Assembly (NCBI RefSeq): GCF_009730915.1
Contig: NC_052472.1
Coordinates: 1,116,001-1,180,000, forward strand
DNA length: 64,000 nucleotides
Source: Dioscorea cayenensis subsp. rotundata
Taxonomy: Eukaryota > Streptophyta > Magnoliopsida > Dioscoreales > Dioscoreaceae
Reading direction: 5' to 3'
Each line of letters starts with the position of its first letter. The first letter of the stretch is position 1. The position numbers and the translations under genes were made by a program. This document shows, one piece after another, positions 34,339 through 46,264 of this stretch. Below the pieces are notes generated by a model. It saw nothing but the letters and a program-made list of their open reading frames with translations. It was not told the DNA's origin and ran no database searches.

Positions 34339-35467
34339 GGTGAAATTTCTGATCTTTGGTTGTGTATTATGTGTGAAGTATTTACAAGTGTTTGTTTGTT
34401 GGTTGTGATTGCTGTTCAAACTCTTTGAATGAATTAATCTTTTTTTGATTAGTTTTTTGTGCCAATTAAACTCTAATTATCAAAAGGGAAATCCTAATAG
34501 CTTGTTGTATTCTTCACATTAGTTTCTTTGCCTCAAAAGAGAGAAGTGGACATAGTGAAATCATAGTGAAAAAGGAAGAAAATAAGAGGGTTGTGAAGAA
34601 TTGGTGGAAGAATGGGTGGGGCAACTGTGAGTAGAGAAGTGCTCAATGGAGGGTTGAAGCTGGACTTGTAAATATAGAAGGGCAAGGATTTTTGCTGAAC
34701 AATAATTTGAAAAGGTTTTGTTTTTATTGTTATTGAAATATTGTGCTTGATTTTGTTTCAAATTGAAAAATTTTAGGGAGGTTGTTTTTCATACCATGAA
34801 TTTAAATATGGAGAGGTTCTTTTCCTTGCGACATGGGTGTGTGCTGTTTGTTGGAGTGGTGAGGTTTGAACTTTAAAATAACAATATGGAGGTACTATCG
34901 ACTGAGAACTTACTTGTGTGCTATGTATGTGCGCTCGACTGCTGGTGTATTGCTTGTCAAGTGTGCATGCTAGATGGGTGCTCAAAAATCACATGATTAG
35001 TGTGCTATTATGGGCTATTTTTTTGAAGCTGTTTTCGGACTTGGATAATAGCTTATGATTGGTGTTATTTTGTAACAAAGAAGTATAGCTCGGGAATGCA
35101 TCCTGAAAGTTTCTCTTTCTTTTCTGATTTTGATCAATTGATGTTAATTAAAGGTTAACTTCTGTGTCTGTATTATGCGAGAAAGAAGAAGGGAAGTTTA
35201 GATGAAAAGAAAAGAATACCCAAAGGAAATTTGATTTATTTTGTATGGTTTTGAAAGGCAAAAATAAGATAGATAAGCAAATAAAAATATATATTTTTTT
35301 CATAAAACTTCTTTTCTTCCTTTTTTCCCCTACTGCTTGACAAACTTAGAGTTGTTTGAAGCAGTTATCATGACATGGATTAACCTCATAGTTCTTAGCA
35401 ACCTTTGTTAAGGGAAGAGGGCTTGGAGACCAGTAACACTAAATTGTAATGCATGAAGTATAATTGC
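34339..35467. other. MED32 downstream region
   Basis: AT-rich; 3'UTR of MED32 at the left. No gene recognised before the repeat array begins near 35468. Confidence 0.45.
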
Positions 35468-36660
35468 AGTGTGTTTGTGCAAACAAAACACATTCAACTA
35501 TGTGGAATGTGGAGTTGGCCATGGTTACTTACCAAACTACCATGATTGTGTTCGACTTTTTCTTTATTTTTGGTTTCCAAGTCTATGACCTGGAGATGGT
35601 GATTGTTGCAGAGATCACACCAATTGAAACTGCTGGTGTAGAGTAGAATGAGGACAGCATTATGTTGCTTTAATGATTGTCATGAATGTTTTAATCTCCT
35701 ACATATACTTATTCTCTTGATATCTTTTACAAGGTATGCCACTGTGTGCAAAGTGTAGAAACATTGATGTGCTATTACAGTGTTATGTTTTCTTTATATT
35801 GCGCTTGAGTCTATGACTCTGGACATGGTGATAATCATGGGGAAGACAACAATTGGAATTGCTGGTGTGTGGTCAAACAGTGACTGCTTTATCATTCTCT
35901 ATGATTGTTGTGAGTATTTTATGACAATGTTTGTTGCCAAAAATCCTCCTATATATGTCTACTCTCATAATTTTCACAAGCTTGTAACTGTGTGAATTGT
36001 AGAGTTGATCATACTTATGACTTAGAGACATCGATGTGCTATTTTATTTTCTTTATTTTGGGTTTCTGAGTCTGACTCTAGAAATGGTGATTGCAGCTGA
36101 TTACTCTTCAAATGAAACAAGTGGTGTGTGGTAGCAGATAATGAAATGGTGGTATGATATCCTGTGATTTCTATGTTTCATGACAATTTTTCAAGGATGT
36201 CCTACATATATTTTATTGTTTGGATATTTCATGCATCAGATAACTATTTGCAATGTGGAATCAATCATAGATTTAACACAAAGTAAACTCATTATGCTAT
36301 TTTGTGGTTTTGATTTTACGTCGTCTGTGACAGAAAACATATCATATGAATTTAGTGTTGTGCAGAAGAATAGTGAAAATTTGTATATTATTATGTGATC
36401 ATGAGGCTTTATACAAATATAATTTGCCAAGAATTGCTTATTAGGTGTTCATTCAGGAACAGACTATAATGTGTTCCTTATTTCATGTCTATGATGAGTA
36501 TTGATGAAATTGAAAGCATATCTATGATGATAAGAGACCAATGATATGTAGAATTCTTTTGTTAACTTTCATGATGTGAGAGTTTTATTTATCAAATATT
36601 CTACATATATGTTTGTATTCTTGATATTTCATGAAAATGAATGTGTTTATTATCTCCACA
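35468..36660 (+). repeat. Diverged tandem repeat of about 230-260 bp, 4 or more copies, downstream of MED32
   Basis: The anchor GTCTATGAC-CTGGAGATGGTGAT recurs at about 35581, 35810 and 36069 in diverged form. Each unit also has CTTTATTTTGGGTTTC-like sequence before it, GCTGGTGTGTGGT after it and an end like TCCTACATATA-CTTGATAT. A fourth, weaker unit ends near 36640. Open frames of 60-73 codons in the array are by-products. Confidence 0.8.
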
Positions 36661-36877
36661 TTGATATCAACAAAGGATTGATTTTGCAAGTGATTTAAAA
36701 GCTATAAAAGCACAAATAAATACATATATGAACTTACAAACAAGATAACTCAGTTCACTAGCCGTGGAGACTGATAAGAAACAAAACAACAAGCAAAATA
36801 CAAAGAAAAAAGATAAAAGTACAAGAAACACACCAACACTCTCTGAAAGGAAAGACTCAACTAAAGTGCACTCGTAT

Positions 36878-37290
36878 TTAGGTTGCATCCTTGCAGTGAT
36901 CTAGGAACTCTAAACTGCGCTTAGCAATGGTAGATGAGTTTTCGAACTTGGCCCTCTTAGCTTCAGGAGTTTCCGGAGATTTCTTTTTTGGCATATCCTT
37001 GCAAAATTGCAATGTCTTTGAAATAGGATTTGCCCTTACTTGATGTTTGTAGTTCGGTAGATGTCTGAATCACTAGGAGTACTAATTATGCACTGATTGC
37101 CCAGCAATGTTGAACTTTCTCAGCAACAATAACCTTCAGAACAACAAGAACTTCCATAGAGAAGCCATTCATGTAAAAGAACTCATCAATCACAACACCA
37201 AATAGGAAGCTCAACAATTTAGCAGATGTCTTCCCTAAATATGGGAGAAGGAATTCTGGCTTGTCTCTGTTTTATAGGGAATTAATCACC
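36878..37290 (-). other. Possible small ORF pair or gene remnant
   Basis: On the minus strand a TATAAAA box (near 37280) precedes an open stretch of about 60 codons without an early ATG (PEFLLPYLGKTSAKLLSFLF), a stop, and then a 38-codon frame 36994-36878 starting MPKKKSPETPEAKRAKF. The basic, lysine-rich start looks protein-like. No family is recognised; it may be a degraded gene or chance. Confidence 0.2.
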
Positions 37291-37377
37291 CAAGATGGCT
37301 GCAAGATGTTGTTTCTACAATGGAGTGCACTTGTAACCTTTTCTAGCTATTTTAGCTCACCTCGTAAAAAAAAAATT

Positions 37378-37410
<33 letters not shown>

Positions 37411-38827
37411 GAAGAAACATCAATTGTGGGTGTTCGCAGAACGTTCACAGTTGGCCACAGTAAACAACACTGATTAAATGATTGATTAGGTATAGGGTTT
37501 AACGGTTTAGATTTGTTTAGATACTTTGATTGAATGGTTGAGATTAAAATATTGTATATACTGTATTTTATACATTTCACTGTGTTACTGTTTATAAGAA
37601 TAGTGATACTGTTTTATTGCACAGTGCACAACTGTTGATGTAAATCCAATGGTTAGTATCAACGCTCATAGATTTTTATTCTATGAATTAATAAAAAAAT
37701 TTATGTTACAATTTCATGTGGACTTCATTTTAATGATTATAATTAGTAATTTTTTCATTAATTTAATTATTAAATTTCTTGATGTAGTTTTTAATATGTT
37801 ATGAATTTTAATTATTGTAATTTGAATTATAAAACCGTAAAAACACACCACAATAATCAATTTGCCAATAATTCAAAGACAAATTATTTTTTTAAATCCT
37901 CCAATTTTCTTTTCTATGATAATTTCAATTACTAAAAAAAAAGGTCACATAACTTGTTTTTCTTTTTAAATTCTAATTGTTTTTATTTAACTTTGTCTTT
38001 TGAGCATGGCCACTCTAAATTCATGAAATCAGTCCAAAAGTAACATGAAAACTTACATTTATCTTTTTAAGTAAAATAATCATATATTGGTACTAGATTA
38101 ATTGAGTGTTATTTTCAATTTTATATTTTTACATGTATAAGCTCTGATAGAACTATATAATTTATCAAAAAGTTAATTAGCTAAAAAAACAATTCAAACA
38201 TATTTTGTGAAATATTTCTCAAAAAATATTTTATAAAATTATTTAATAAGTTGAGTTACCTCAAGCAATAATAATTATGAAAAATAAAATTTATTAAAAT
38301 TATCAAAATTATCAATTATCATTCGATCTATTGGCATTAGTTTTTTGCATATGATTTTTATTCTTTTGAGAAAACAAGTTCAAATTTGAATCCCGACTCA
38401 GACAGGTGGAGGACACATGCGTTATAGAGTTCAGCTCCTCACGTGTAGTTTGCCCATATTTATCAAAAATAAAAAAAAAATCTAAATTTCATTTTAAAAA
38501 AAGTTGAGAAAATATATTTGAAATTGATTTTTTTTTTTTTTTTACAAGCATATTCTTCTTATTTATTTATATATACTATTAAATTCTATTAATATTATGT
38601 ATAATTTGATTTTTAATTTTTAAGGTATAAAGGTAAATAAACCCCCTATTTTCTAAAGGTATTCTAGAATATATATATATATATATATAAAAGATTTGAT
38701 TGTAATTTTAAAAAATATGAGGGATCAAAACAAAATCCCAAACTTTCAGGGTTATAAATGCAAAAAAAAAAGTCCTCCATTTCGTCTCACTCTCATTTCT
38801 CTCTCACTCTCTCTCTCCGGCGAGAAG
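37291..38827. other. Intergenic region with microsatellite and SINE-like sequence
   Basis: A (TA)n tract at 37386-37410 is followed by sequence with AACGGTTTAGAT and GAATGGTTGAGAT words, probably a decayed MITE (to about 37680). At about 38330-38475 there is a SINE-like copy: a box B-like TTCAAATTTGAATCC, then TGCCCATATTTATCAAAAAT and an A-tract. The DUF1195 promoter lies at the right, with a (TA)n at 38672-38690 and a CT-rich leader. Confidence 0.5.
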
Positions 38828-39483
38828 ATGAAGGATTCCGGCGAGCCGCCGTCGTCGGTGAAGAAGGAGGCCAGCTCCGACGCCATCTCGCTTTTCGGGA
38901 AGGGCCGCTACAAGTTCTGGGCGCTCGCCGCCATCCTCCTCCTTGCTTTCTGGTCGATGCTCACCGGCTCCGTCTCTCTCAAATGGTCCTCCACCTCCCT
39001 CAACCCTTTCCCCGGAGATCTCCTCGATTCCTCCTCCTCCGCTGTCTCCATTGACGTCCTTGTACCCATCTCTCTCAATCTCTATGATGGAATTCTCATT
39101 GTGAATCTACTGATCTCTTTGGCTTGCTCTCTCTTTAGGAAATGGAGGAGAGGGAGAAGACGGTGCGGCGAATGTGGGATATCTACGCGCACGGGCTCCG
39201 ATCGCGGTTGCCGAGGTTCTGGCGGCAGGCGTTTGAGGCGGCGTATGAGGATCTCGCCGGAGATGATTCTGAGCTCAGGGATGCCGCTGTTGCTGAGATC
39301 GCGAGGATGTCATTGCGTATGCTTGACTCTGAGCCTCCTCCCGCTTCCCGCGAGGTAGATCGCTAGATCAGTAGATTTGTTCTTCAATTGGGCCAAATTG
39401 AGGATTTTGATTGGTTTTGTTGTTTGTAGAGCCATGGAAGTAGGATTCGGAGGTTGGGGATGAAGTTGCGGAGCTCTCAATAG
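38828..39483 (+). CDS. DUF1195 family membrane protein
   Basis: Three exons, 38828-39061, 39139-39354 and 39430-39483, all in phase 0, give 167 residues. After a short polar N-terminus (MKDSGEPPSSVKKEASSD) comes one membrane span with conserved flanks: GKGRYKFWALAAILLLAFWS, MLTGSVSLKWS. The soluble part is EMEEREKTVRRMWDIYAHG, RLPRFWRQAFEAAYEDLAGD and DAAVAEIARMSLRML, ending in a basic tail RIRRLGMKLRSSQ. I recognise this as the plant DUF1195 family, small proteins of unknown function that have been loosely labelled sugar-transporter-like in databases. The 5'UTR is CT-rich. The frames that read through the first intron are artefacts. A 10-copy minisatellite begins about 50 bp after the stop. 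Confidence 0.85.
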
Positions 39484-39529
39484 CTTGTTCTTGAGATATT
39501 AAAAGGTATTTATATATGTTTAAATTGTT

Positions 39530-40770
39530 TTCTTATGTATTTTCTATTTGTAGATCTTGATGAGTGATTGGTGATAGGATTATATATGAGATGAATTGCT
39601 CTTGAATTCAAATTAAGCATAAAATTTGTGATTTGTTTCATGCTTTGTTTGGATTATGAGAGAATTGAACAAACAGATCATAAGGATTTGAAAAGTTGAT
39701 AATTTGTGAAATGCACACTGCTCTTGAATGTAAATTATGCACAAAGTTCAAGAATTTTTTGAGATGCATTGCTCTTGGTATCAAATTAAGTACTAATTGC
39801 GAGAAATTTTTGTTGCGTGGTATGTTGCTTGGTGCTTTTGGTTTGTGAGGTAATTGAAGAAAGATATTGGAGAGTTGAAAGGTTGATTATGTATGAGATG
39901 CACTGCTCTTGGAGTCTAATTAAGTACTAATTGTGAGAAATTTTCATCGTGTGGCATGTTGCATGGTGCATTTGGTTAGTGAGGTAACGGAAGAAATAGA
40001 TTAGAAAAGTTGAAAATTTGATTATATATGTGAATCACTGCGACTCAAATTTAGTAGCAATTGTGAAAATTTTTTGTTGTGTGGTATGTTGCATGTGCAT
40101 TTGGGTTGTGAGGTGATTGAAGAAATATATTAGAAAGTTTAAAATTTGATTGTACATGAGATGTTCTACTCTTGGACTCAAATAAGTACTAATTGTGAGA
40201 AATTTTCATTGTGCGGTCTGTTGCATTGTGCATTTGCCATTTGGTTTTTAAGGAAATCGAAGAAAAATATTAGAAAGTTAAAAATTTGATTATATGTGAG
40301 GTGCATTGCTCTTGGATTGAAAATTAATTATAAATTGTGATACATTTTTATTTCTGTTATGTTTCATGGTGTGTTTCAGTGTTTGGATTGTGACGGGATA
40401 GGAAAAACTAATATGAAGGACAAACTTTTGATTATATATAAGATGCATTGCTCCTAGATTCAAATTATACACAAATTGTGTGAAATTTTGGTTTCTGTGG
40501 TATGCTTCATGGTTTGTTTGGTTTGTAAGAAAATTGAAGAAACTAATACGAACGTCAAAAATTTTATTCTCAGTTAATGCACTCTTAGATTCAACTTAAG
40601 TGGAAATTAGTTTCTGTGATATGCTTCATGGTGTGCTTTGTTGTTAGGTAGAAACTAGTATGACAGCTGAATAAACTTCTTGTGGACACAAATTAAGGAC
40701 AAATTGTGAGAAATATTTGTTTCTGCGATATGCTTGATGGTTGGATACATGGAAATGTGAGAATTAAGGA
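39530..40770 (+). repeat. Minisatellite of ~95-140 bp units, about 10 copies
   Basis: The word GCTCTTGGATTCAAATTAAG, in diverged form, recurs at about 39598, 39719, 39770, 39905, 40035, 40165, 40307, 40447, 40580 and 40675. Between them come GTGAGAAATTTT, GTGGTATGTTGCATGGTG, TTTGGTTTGTGAGG and GAAGAAAGATATTGGA-like segments in the same order. One unit (39719-39770) is shortened. Confidence 0.85.
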
Positions 40771-41099
40771 AACAAAAATCAAAGATGAAAATTCACTTAT
40801 CCATCTTACTTTCTTTTAGTGTGTTGAACTGTGAATTGGTGTGTGAGCTCAGATTCTTTCTTTTCGAAATTGCATGAATGAAATCTCTGCAAGACATTTC
40901 TTAGATATACATTCCCTTCTCAAATTGATTACACATTGCGTTGCGACTGAATTTGTAGATATTTCTTAACTTTGGGGCCAAAGATGTGCTAGATTAGGCT
41001 CGAAACATGCATATTTGTGTTGATTAGTGAAGCTGAGCAACTGCAAGTGCTTTGTTTAAATGCTTATGAGGAAACAGAAATGCTATTGTAGGTTAGGGC

Positions 41100-41565
41100 T
41101 TATAATAGTCTTGTATCTTATGGCATCACAGTTCAAACACTTTTTGCTATGCCCTAATTAGAAATTGCTCAAAATTACCCGAAGCTCTTGAAATTAATGA
41201 AATAGAGCTCAAAAGATATAAAGGGTTATGAATACTACTCCGGTGTCACAGAAAATGACAATTGTATCTAACGGCGTCATAAGGCAGACAGTTTTTGCTA
41301 CGCCCTAATTAGAAATTGCTCAAAATTACCCGAAGCTCTTGAAATTAATGAAATAGAGCTCTAAAGATACAAAAGTGTTATGAATACTACTCCGGTGTCA
41401 CAGAAAACGACAATTGTATCTAACGGCGGTAAGACAGACAGTTTTTGGTATGCCTTGATTAGATATTGCTTAAAATTTCTCCGAGATCTTGAGATTAATG
41501 AAATAGAGCTCAAAAGGACATGAAAGGGTATGAATCCTATTCCGGTGTCACAAGATACGAAGGAT
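41100..41565 (+). repeat. 150-bp tandem repeat, 3 copies
   Basis: TTTTTGCTATGCCCTAATTA starts at 41142, with matching sites near 41291 and 41441. Each unit runs through AAATTGCTCAAAATTACCCG, AGCTCTTGAAATTAATGAAA, ATGAATACTACTCCGGTGTC and a GACAATTGTATCTAACGGC end. Copies 1 and 2 are almost identical, copy 3 is diverged. Confidence 0.95.
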
Positions 41566-41569
41566 TAGA

Positions 41570-42735
41570 TGTTAAATGGAAGTAGGTTAAGGTGTCGTCT
41601 TAAGAGTTCTAGCTAAGTTTTTGTAGTAGATGATCAACCTCTTAATGATCTTACTGTGATTTTAATTTCTTCTTGTTTCTGCAATTGTTGAATGTGGCAA
41701 TGAATGAGAGGTAGTTGTTTTTAGGGCCTTCAGCCTTTTTTTAGAAAAAAAAAAAAATTAGAATGTGTAAAAGTGATGTAGAATTTACTTTTAATCACTT
41801 CTATAACTTTTTTTAAAAAAATATGTTTACACTCAAATGTTTTAGTAAACATTCAATACAGTTAGATGATCAAAAGAAAATTGAAGAAATATATCAATAT
41901 GGAGATAATTATATGGTCCACTATATAATGTAAATAAGGGGGAAAACAATCTAAGAAATAAAAATAAATAAATAAAGTTCCAAAACTACTAATATTATTA
42001 ATTTTTTAATATTATTTTGAAGTGAGATTAGGAACATTCTACTCAAAAGTTTTTATTTTTTTATACCTTTTATATTTGTAGAAACTCATAAATAATAAAT
42101 ATGTATTTACAATTTTAACTATATATTTCTTATATTGAATTTTTATTTTTATTTTTTTCTATACTCACCAGTCCAATCTTATTCACAGGGTATTAATTTT
42201 TTAAACACTCTTCTAGAAAAAAAAAAAAATTCAAATCTAACATTATAACTTTATTTCAATTATAGTTCATAATAAACAAATTTAATCACCATTGTAAAAG
42301 CTGAGCTGTTAAGATTTTTGATTTTTACGTAAGTGGTCATAATAAACAAATATAATCACCATTATAATAATAGCTGACCGGTTAAGGTATTTGATTTTTA
42401 CGTAGGTAGGTGGTCAAGTAAAAAAATAAAAAAAAATTATTTGGTAATCAAACACTCAATCTTACACTCAAATTACAATTAGATAGGGATAAACCTAACC
42501 CAAACACCCTAGACTAATGTCATACCTTTATAACCATACACAACAAAAACTCATCTCACCTAGGAAGGGCAAAACAGTCAAACCACAAATAAATCAAAAG
42601 GAAATTTTCCAAATAATCCTAAACCCATTAAATGAGAGCCACCCACAACCCTTCCCATCTCATCCTTTATTCTCATCTCTTCTCCCCCAACAAAAAAAAA
42701 AACACAACACAAAAAAGAATCAAAGAAAAACAAGC
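41570..42735. other. Intergenic AT-rich region and Ycf33-like promoter
   Basis: No gene seen. At 42270-42420 there is a short direct duplication: AATAAACAAATATAATCACC and GGTTAAGATTTTTGATTTTTACG-like words occur twice about 70 bp apart. The right part is the leader of the next gene. Confidence 0.5.
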
Positions 42736-43275
42736 ATGATGAAACTCTCTTCATTCCATCTCATGAACCCTAAACTCCTCCACCTTCCAAAACTCCCCAA
42801 AACCCTAAAACCACTTCCAAAACTCCCCTCAAACCTTTCTTCACACTTCAAACAATGCATCAAAACTGAAGTAATTCTGAAACAAGCCCCAAAACAAGAC
42901 ATTTCAGAGCTTGTTGTGAGTAGTGGTTTTCAAGTCCCCAAATGGGTCATAATGGGAAGCACTTCTCTTGGCCTTGCTTTTCTTATTCTAGGGTTAGGGT
43001 TAGGGTTAGGGTTTGAAATGAAGGCCATGGCTTTAGGACCTGAAGGGCCAATTGTGGAGGAGTTTTGGGACAACATGAGAAGGTATGGACTGTATATTTT
43101 GACAGTGAGCAGTGGTGCAATTTACACTATTTTGCTGCCACTTATTGAGCTTTTGAAGAACCCTTTTACTGCTTTGGTTTTGGTTGTTGTTGTTGTGGCT
43201 GCCTTTTATCTCATTTCCACTGTTCTTGGTGCCATGACTGGTCTCTCTGATTTCTCTTATCAATACAGCTATTGA
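42736..43275 (+). CDS. Ycf33/DUF751-like plastid membrane protein
   Basis: Intronless, 179 residues from the ATG pair at 42736; a longer reading from 42517 is open but starts in an unlikely, Lys/Asn-rich leader. Residues 1-60 are rich in Pro, Lys, Leu and Ser without acidic residues (transit peptide). There are three hydrophobic segments: about 70-93 (WVIMGSTSLGLAFLILGLGL), 118-140 (GLYILTVSSGAIYTILLPLI) and 143-165 (PFTALVLVVVVVAAFYLIST). The block FWDNMRRYGLYI, PLIELLKNPFTAL and GAMTGLSDFSY recalls Ycf33/DUF751, a small protein family of cyanobacteria and plastid genomes; here it would be nuclear-encoded and thylakoid or envelope located. Function is not established. The Gly-Leu run at 86-92 is written by four TTAGGG hexamers. 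Family assignment is from memory. Confidence 0.65.
   Translation: MMKLSSFHLMNPKLLHLPKLPKTLKPLPKLPSNLSSHFKQCIKTEVILKQAPKQDISELVVSSGFQVPKWVIMGSTSLGLAFLILGLGLGLGFEMKAMALGPEGPIVEEFWDNMRRYGLYILTVSSGAIYTILLPLIELLKNPFTALVLVVVVVAAFYLISTVLGAMTGLSDFSYQYSY
42990..43015 (+). repeat. Telomere-like (TTAGGG)4 inside the Ycf33-like gene
   Basis: Four TTAGGG units in a row are in frame and encode alternating Gly and Leu in the first membrane span. Confidence 0.9.
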
Positions 43276-43780
43276 GTTATTGAGCTATCTTCTTCTTCTT
43301 CTTGTTGTTCTTAATTTGTGTTTTAATAAAATAAATAATATCTAAAATAACTGTTATTAATATGTATGAATATGATTCTTAAAAGTAAAATTTTTATAAC
43401 CCTATATGTTGTCTGACCGGATTAATAAATTTTTAGGTTATAGATAAGTCAGTGTTGTTTGTCTCTTGATAATTCTTTCCTGGGCTTGTTGTATTTATAA
43501 ATATATATAGGGAGAGGATGTATTTTCAAGATGTGTTTTTGGGATGTATTTAGATTTCAAATCTAGAAACGTACTACATGCTAATGGCTGTTAGATGCTA
43601 AAGATCATTATTCATTCATGCATATTATTTAACCATGGTTAATAGTATTTAAGCATGATAATTAACAGTGTTTTTATACACCTTTCTTTCAAATAATTAA
43701 TCATGATCGTCATCAAACATCCTATAAAGTTAAGGACAGTAAACTTATTCTAATACACACACATATATATAAGGCTAAAG

Positions 43781-43823
<43 letters not shown>

Positions 43824-44996
43824 TTCTTGACATTTGCAAATCTTTGTAATTCTCATCGATGTTACAATAATGCTACATTTTTTTTCCTCTCTAAATATTA
43901 TTGTTAATTCCCAAATACTCACAATGCAAATGAATTTTTTTTTTTTTTTTGTAAATACACAAAAATTCTATAATTTATGCATATTAAAATTAGGTTAATG
44001 TTTTAGTATTTCTCAAGTATTTTTATTAAGGGTTTAAGGTGATTATGGAAATAATTAGAAATGGCATTATTTTATATTATTATGGAGTAACATAGCAAAT
44101 AAATATATACTTTTCAATCCAATGTGTGTAAATAAATTTTATTTAATAGCAAGGTGAAACATATCTAATCTTATTAAAGAAATAACAATTAATAAAGTAT
44201 GAAAAAAATTCAACAAAAATCCAATGATATTTTACAAGTATTTCAAAATTTTCCATACAGAAAAAAAATAGCAAATTATTTACTTTTTTTTTTTTTTCTA
44301 TTTTAAACATATTAACACACTAAAACAAACATCAAACAATGGAATTTACAGAAATTATATAACAATCAGTAAATCTATTTTTATAATAAAATCAAGAAAA
44401 TAAAACTCAAAAGTCAAACAACTAAAAAATAATTAATAAAATATATATATATGCTCTCCTACCGACAATATAAAAAAAAATATTTATTTTAAAAGTCAAA
44501 AACTACAACAAAATAAGTTAGATTTAAAATTAAATTAAAAACCCTAATTAGTTGTTTTCCATAATTTAGAGAAGGAGAATATTAATATTTACTTTCATGA
44601 CAAAGACTGATACTCTAACTTTAAATTGTCGACAACTATAAAATTTATATTTAAATAAACGAACTTAGATATTAAAAATTTAAATTCAAAACTACTTGAA
44701 AAAAAAAAATATTTCAATGTGAAAAAACTATTATAAGAGTCATAGTTAGGGTTTGAAAATGCCTCAACAGTTGTACCTAACGACAGCTGTGCCATGAAAT
44801 ATGAGTGATGTATCATTATCAATGGTGGAAGATGTTGATCCTTGTCTCCTTTTGAAACCCTAACTCTAACCCTAACCCTAACCCTAATTCTAATCTCTGT
44901 CAATCTAATGCTTTAGTTTTACATTGCTTTTCCAAATGGCACATGAGCAGTGCCTTTGCATCATCTTTGAGTGGAATTTGGTGACAAAAATTTTGG

Positions 44997-45052
<56 letters not shown>

Positions 45053-45251
45053 TGGTGTTTGCAAACTCCTTTGGAAAAAAATGGACAATTATTTATATAC
45101 ATATGTAAAAATAATATTTATTTATATTATATAACATGCTAACTAAAAATCAACTGAAGTATTTTTTAAAATAATAATTTTTATGAGAGTATATTAATAA
45201 TTATGACCTGTTTTATAAGTGAGTGTGTGCAAGCAAATTTCTTATGTTTAT

Positions 45252-45286
<35 letters not shown>

Positions 45287-45894
45287 TTGCTTGTAATTAA
45301 CAACTTTTGACTCCTAGTATATCAGTTTTTTATACATGGGTGAAATCACGAATTTAACTCCCCACTGTCATACATTGCAAAATTAGAAAAGTTGCATACG
45401 GTCTTGACACATGATTTGTCCATTTTTATCAAAAATAAATAATAATAATAATTATTATTATTATAATAATAATAATTGATTGTTCATATTGCAAAGTTGG
45501 CTAGAAGGATTGATCTTTAACTTTTATAATGAGAGATCTTGAACTTTATTTGCTTTTAGCAAAGTCTCTTACATAGTGACTAATAAATGGCCCTGAAAAG
45601 GATGTATATCCTTTTATCTCTATTGATTGATCATTCCATTAATAAAAATCACCATCATTACATTTAAAAAAACACTAACATTATATCAAACACAATCAGC
45701 TTTTTAATTTTGTTTTTTAACTTGATATTGAAATTTACATCAAGAGATATGTCCACATCATTGTAAATAATTCTTTTTTATTATATATATACCAATCAAG
45801 AAGCTTATCAAACAATTTTTATTTATTTATTAATTATATATTTTTTTAAGTTACCTTCAATATAGATTTAAATAGAAGTGAAAGAATTAAAACT

Positions 45895-46065
45895 ATCTAA
45901 CGATTTCTTAGTTTATTGGTAATTTGGTACCGAATTTTGTTATAGAGGGTATTTATGTTCTACTGAGGAGACAGAGTCAAAGCACATGTGTGCTGAAAGA
46001 TTAACTCCGTTGATATAGTTTGTCCACATTAAATCAAAAATAAATAAATAAATAAATAAAATTAA
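45895..46065 (+). mobile_element. tRNA-type SINE, 171 bp, with 10-bp target duplication
   Basis: The element is flanked by AATTAAAACT at 45885-45894 and 46066-46075. Its head carries TAGTTTATTGG, which fits the RNA polymerase III box A pattern TRGYNNANNGG. The 3' end is TTGTCCACATTAAATCAAAA followed by a TAAA-repeat tail. A box B is only weakly recognisable. Confidence 0.75.
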
Positions 46066-46198
46066 AATTAAAACTAAAACCAATCTCACCTATTCAAACT
46101 TAAGCTTGAAGTAAAAGCAAGTGAACTAAAATAAAAACATTTTCTTTCTTTTCTATGCTTCCATTTAGACAACCAAACTTTGGACAGTTTAAATAACT

Positions 46199-46205
46199 CT
46201 CTCTC

Positions 46206-46247
<42 letters not shown>

Positions 46248-46253
46248 TTCTCC
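46199..46253 (+). repeat. (CT)n microsatellite in the 5'UTR of the HMA gene
   Basis: A CT run of about 50 bp ends roughly ten bases before the ATG. CT-rich leaders are common in plant 5'UTRs. Confidence 0.9.
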
Positions 46254-46264
46254 CAAGTTGTGGA

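Larger units (their letters stand above)
43276..46264. other. Intergenic region with microsatellites, a telomere-like block and a SINE
   Basis: Contains (TAA)n at about 43781-43823, (TA)n at 45000-45047, a telomere-like CCCTAA block at 44862-44888, and a SINE-like copy near 45330-45470 ending TTGTCCATTTTTATCAAAAA. No gene seen; a 102-codon frame on the minus strand starting in the CCCTAA block is a product of that repeat. Confidence 0.55.

Noticed and set aside
37430-37660. MITE with inverted ends around 37430 and 37650
   Set aside because: Words such as ACAGTTG and CAACTGTTG face each other, but no clear terminal repeat or target duplication could be set.
38696-39358. 220-codon frame through the first intron of the DUF1195 gene
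   Set aside because: It reads a 77-bp intron and loses the conserved EEREKTVRRMWD frame; the spliced model fits the family.
44595-44903. 102-codon minus-strand frame rich in Arg-Val
   Set aside because: The start is a reading of the CCCTAA block; the remainder is AT-rich and without any family feature.
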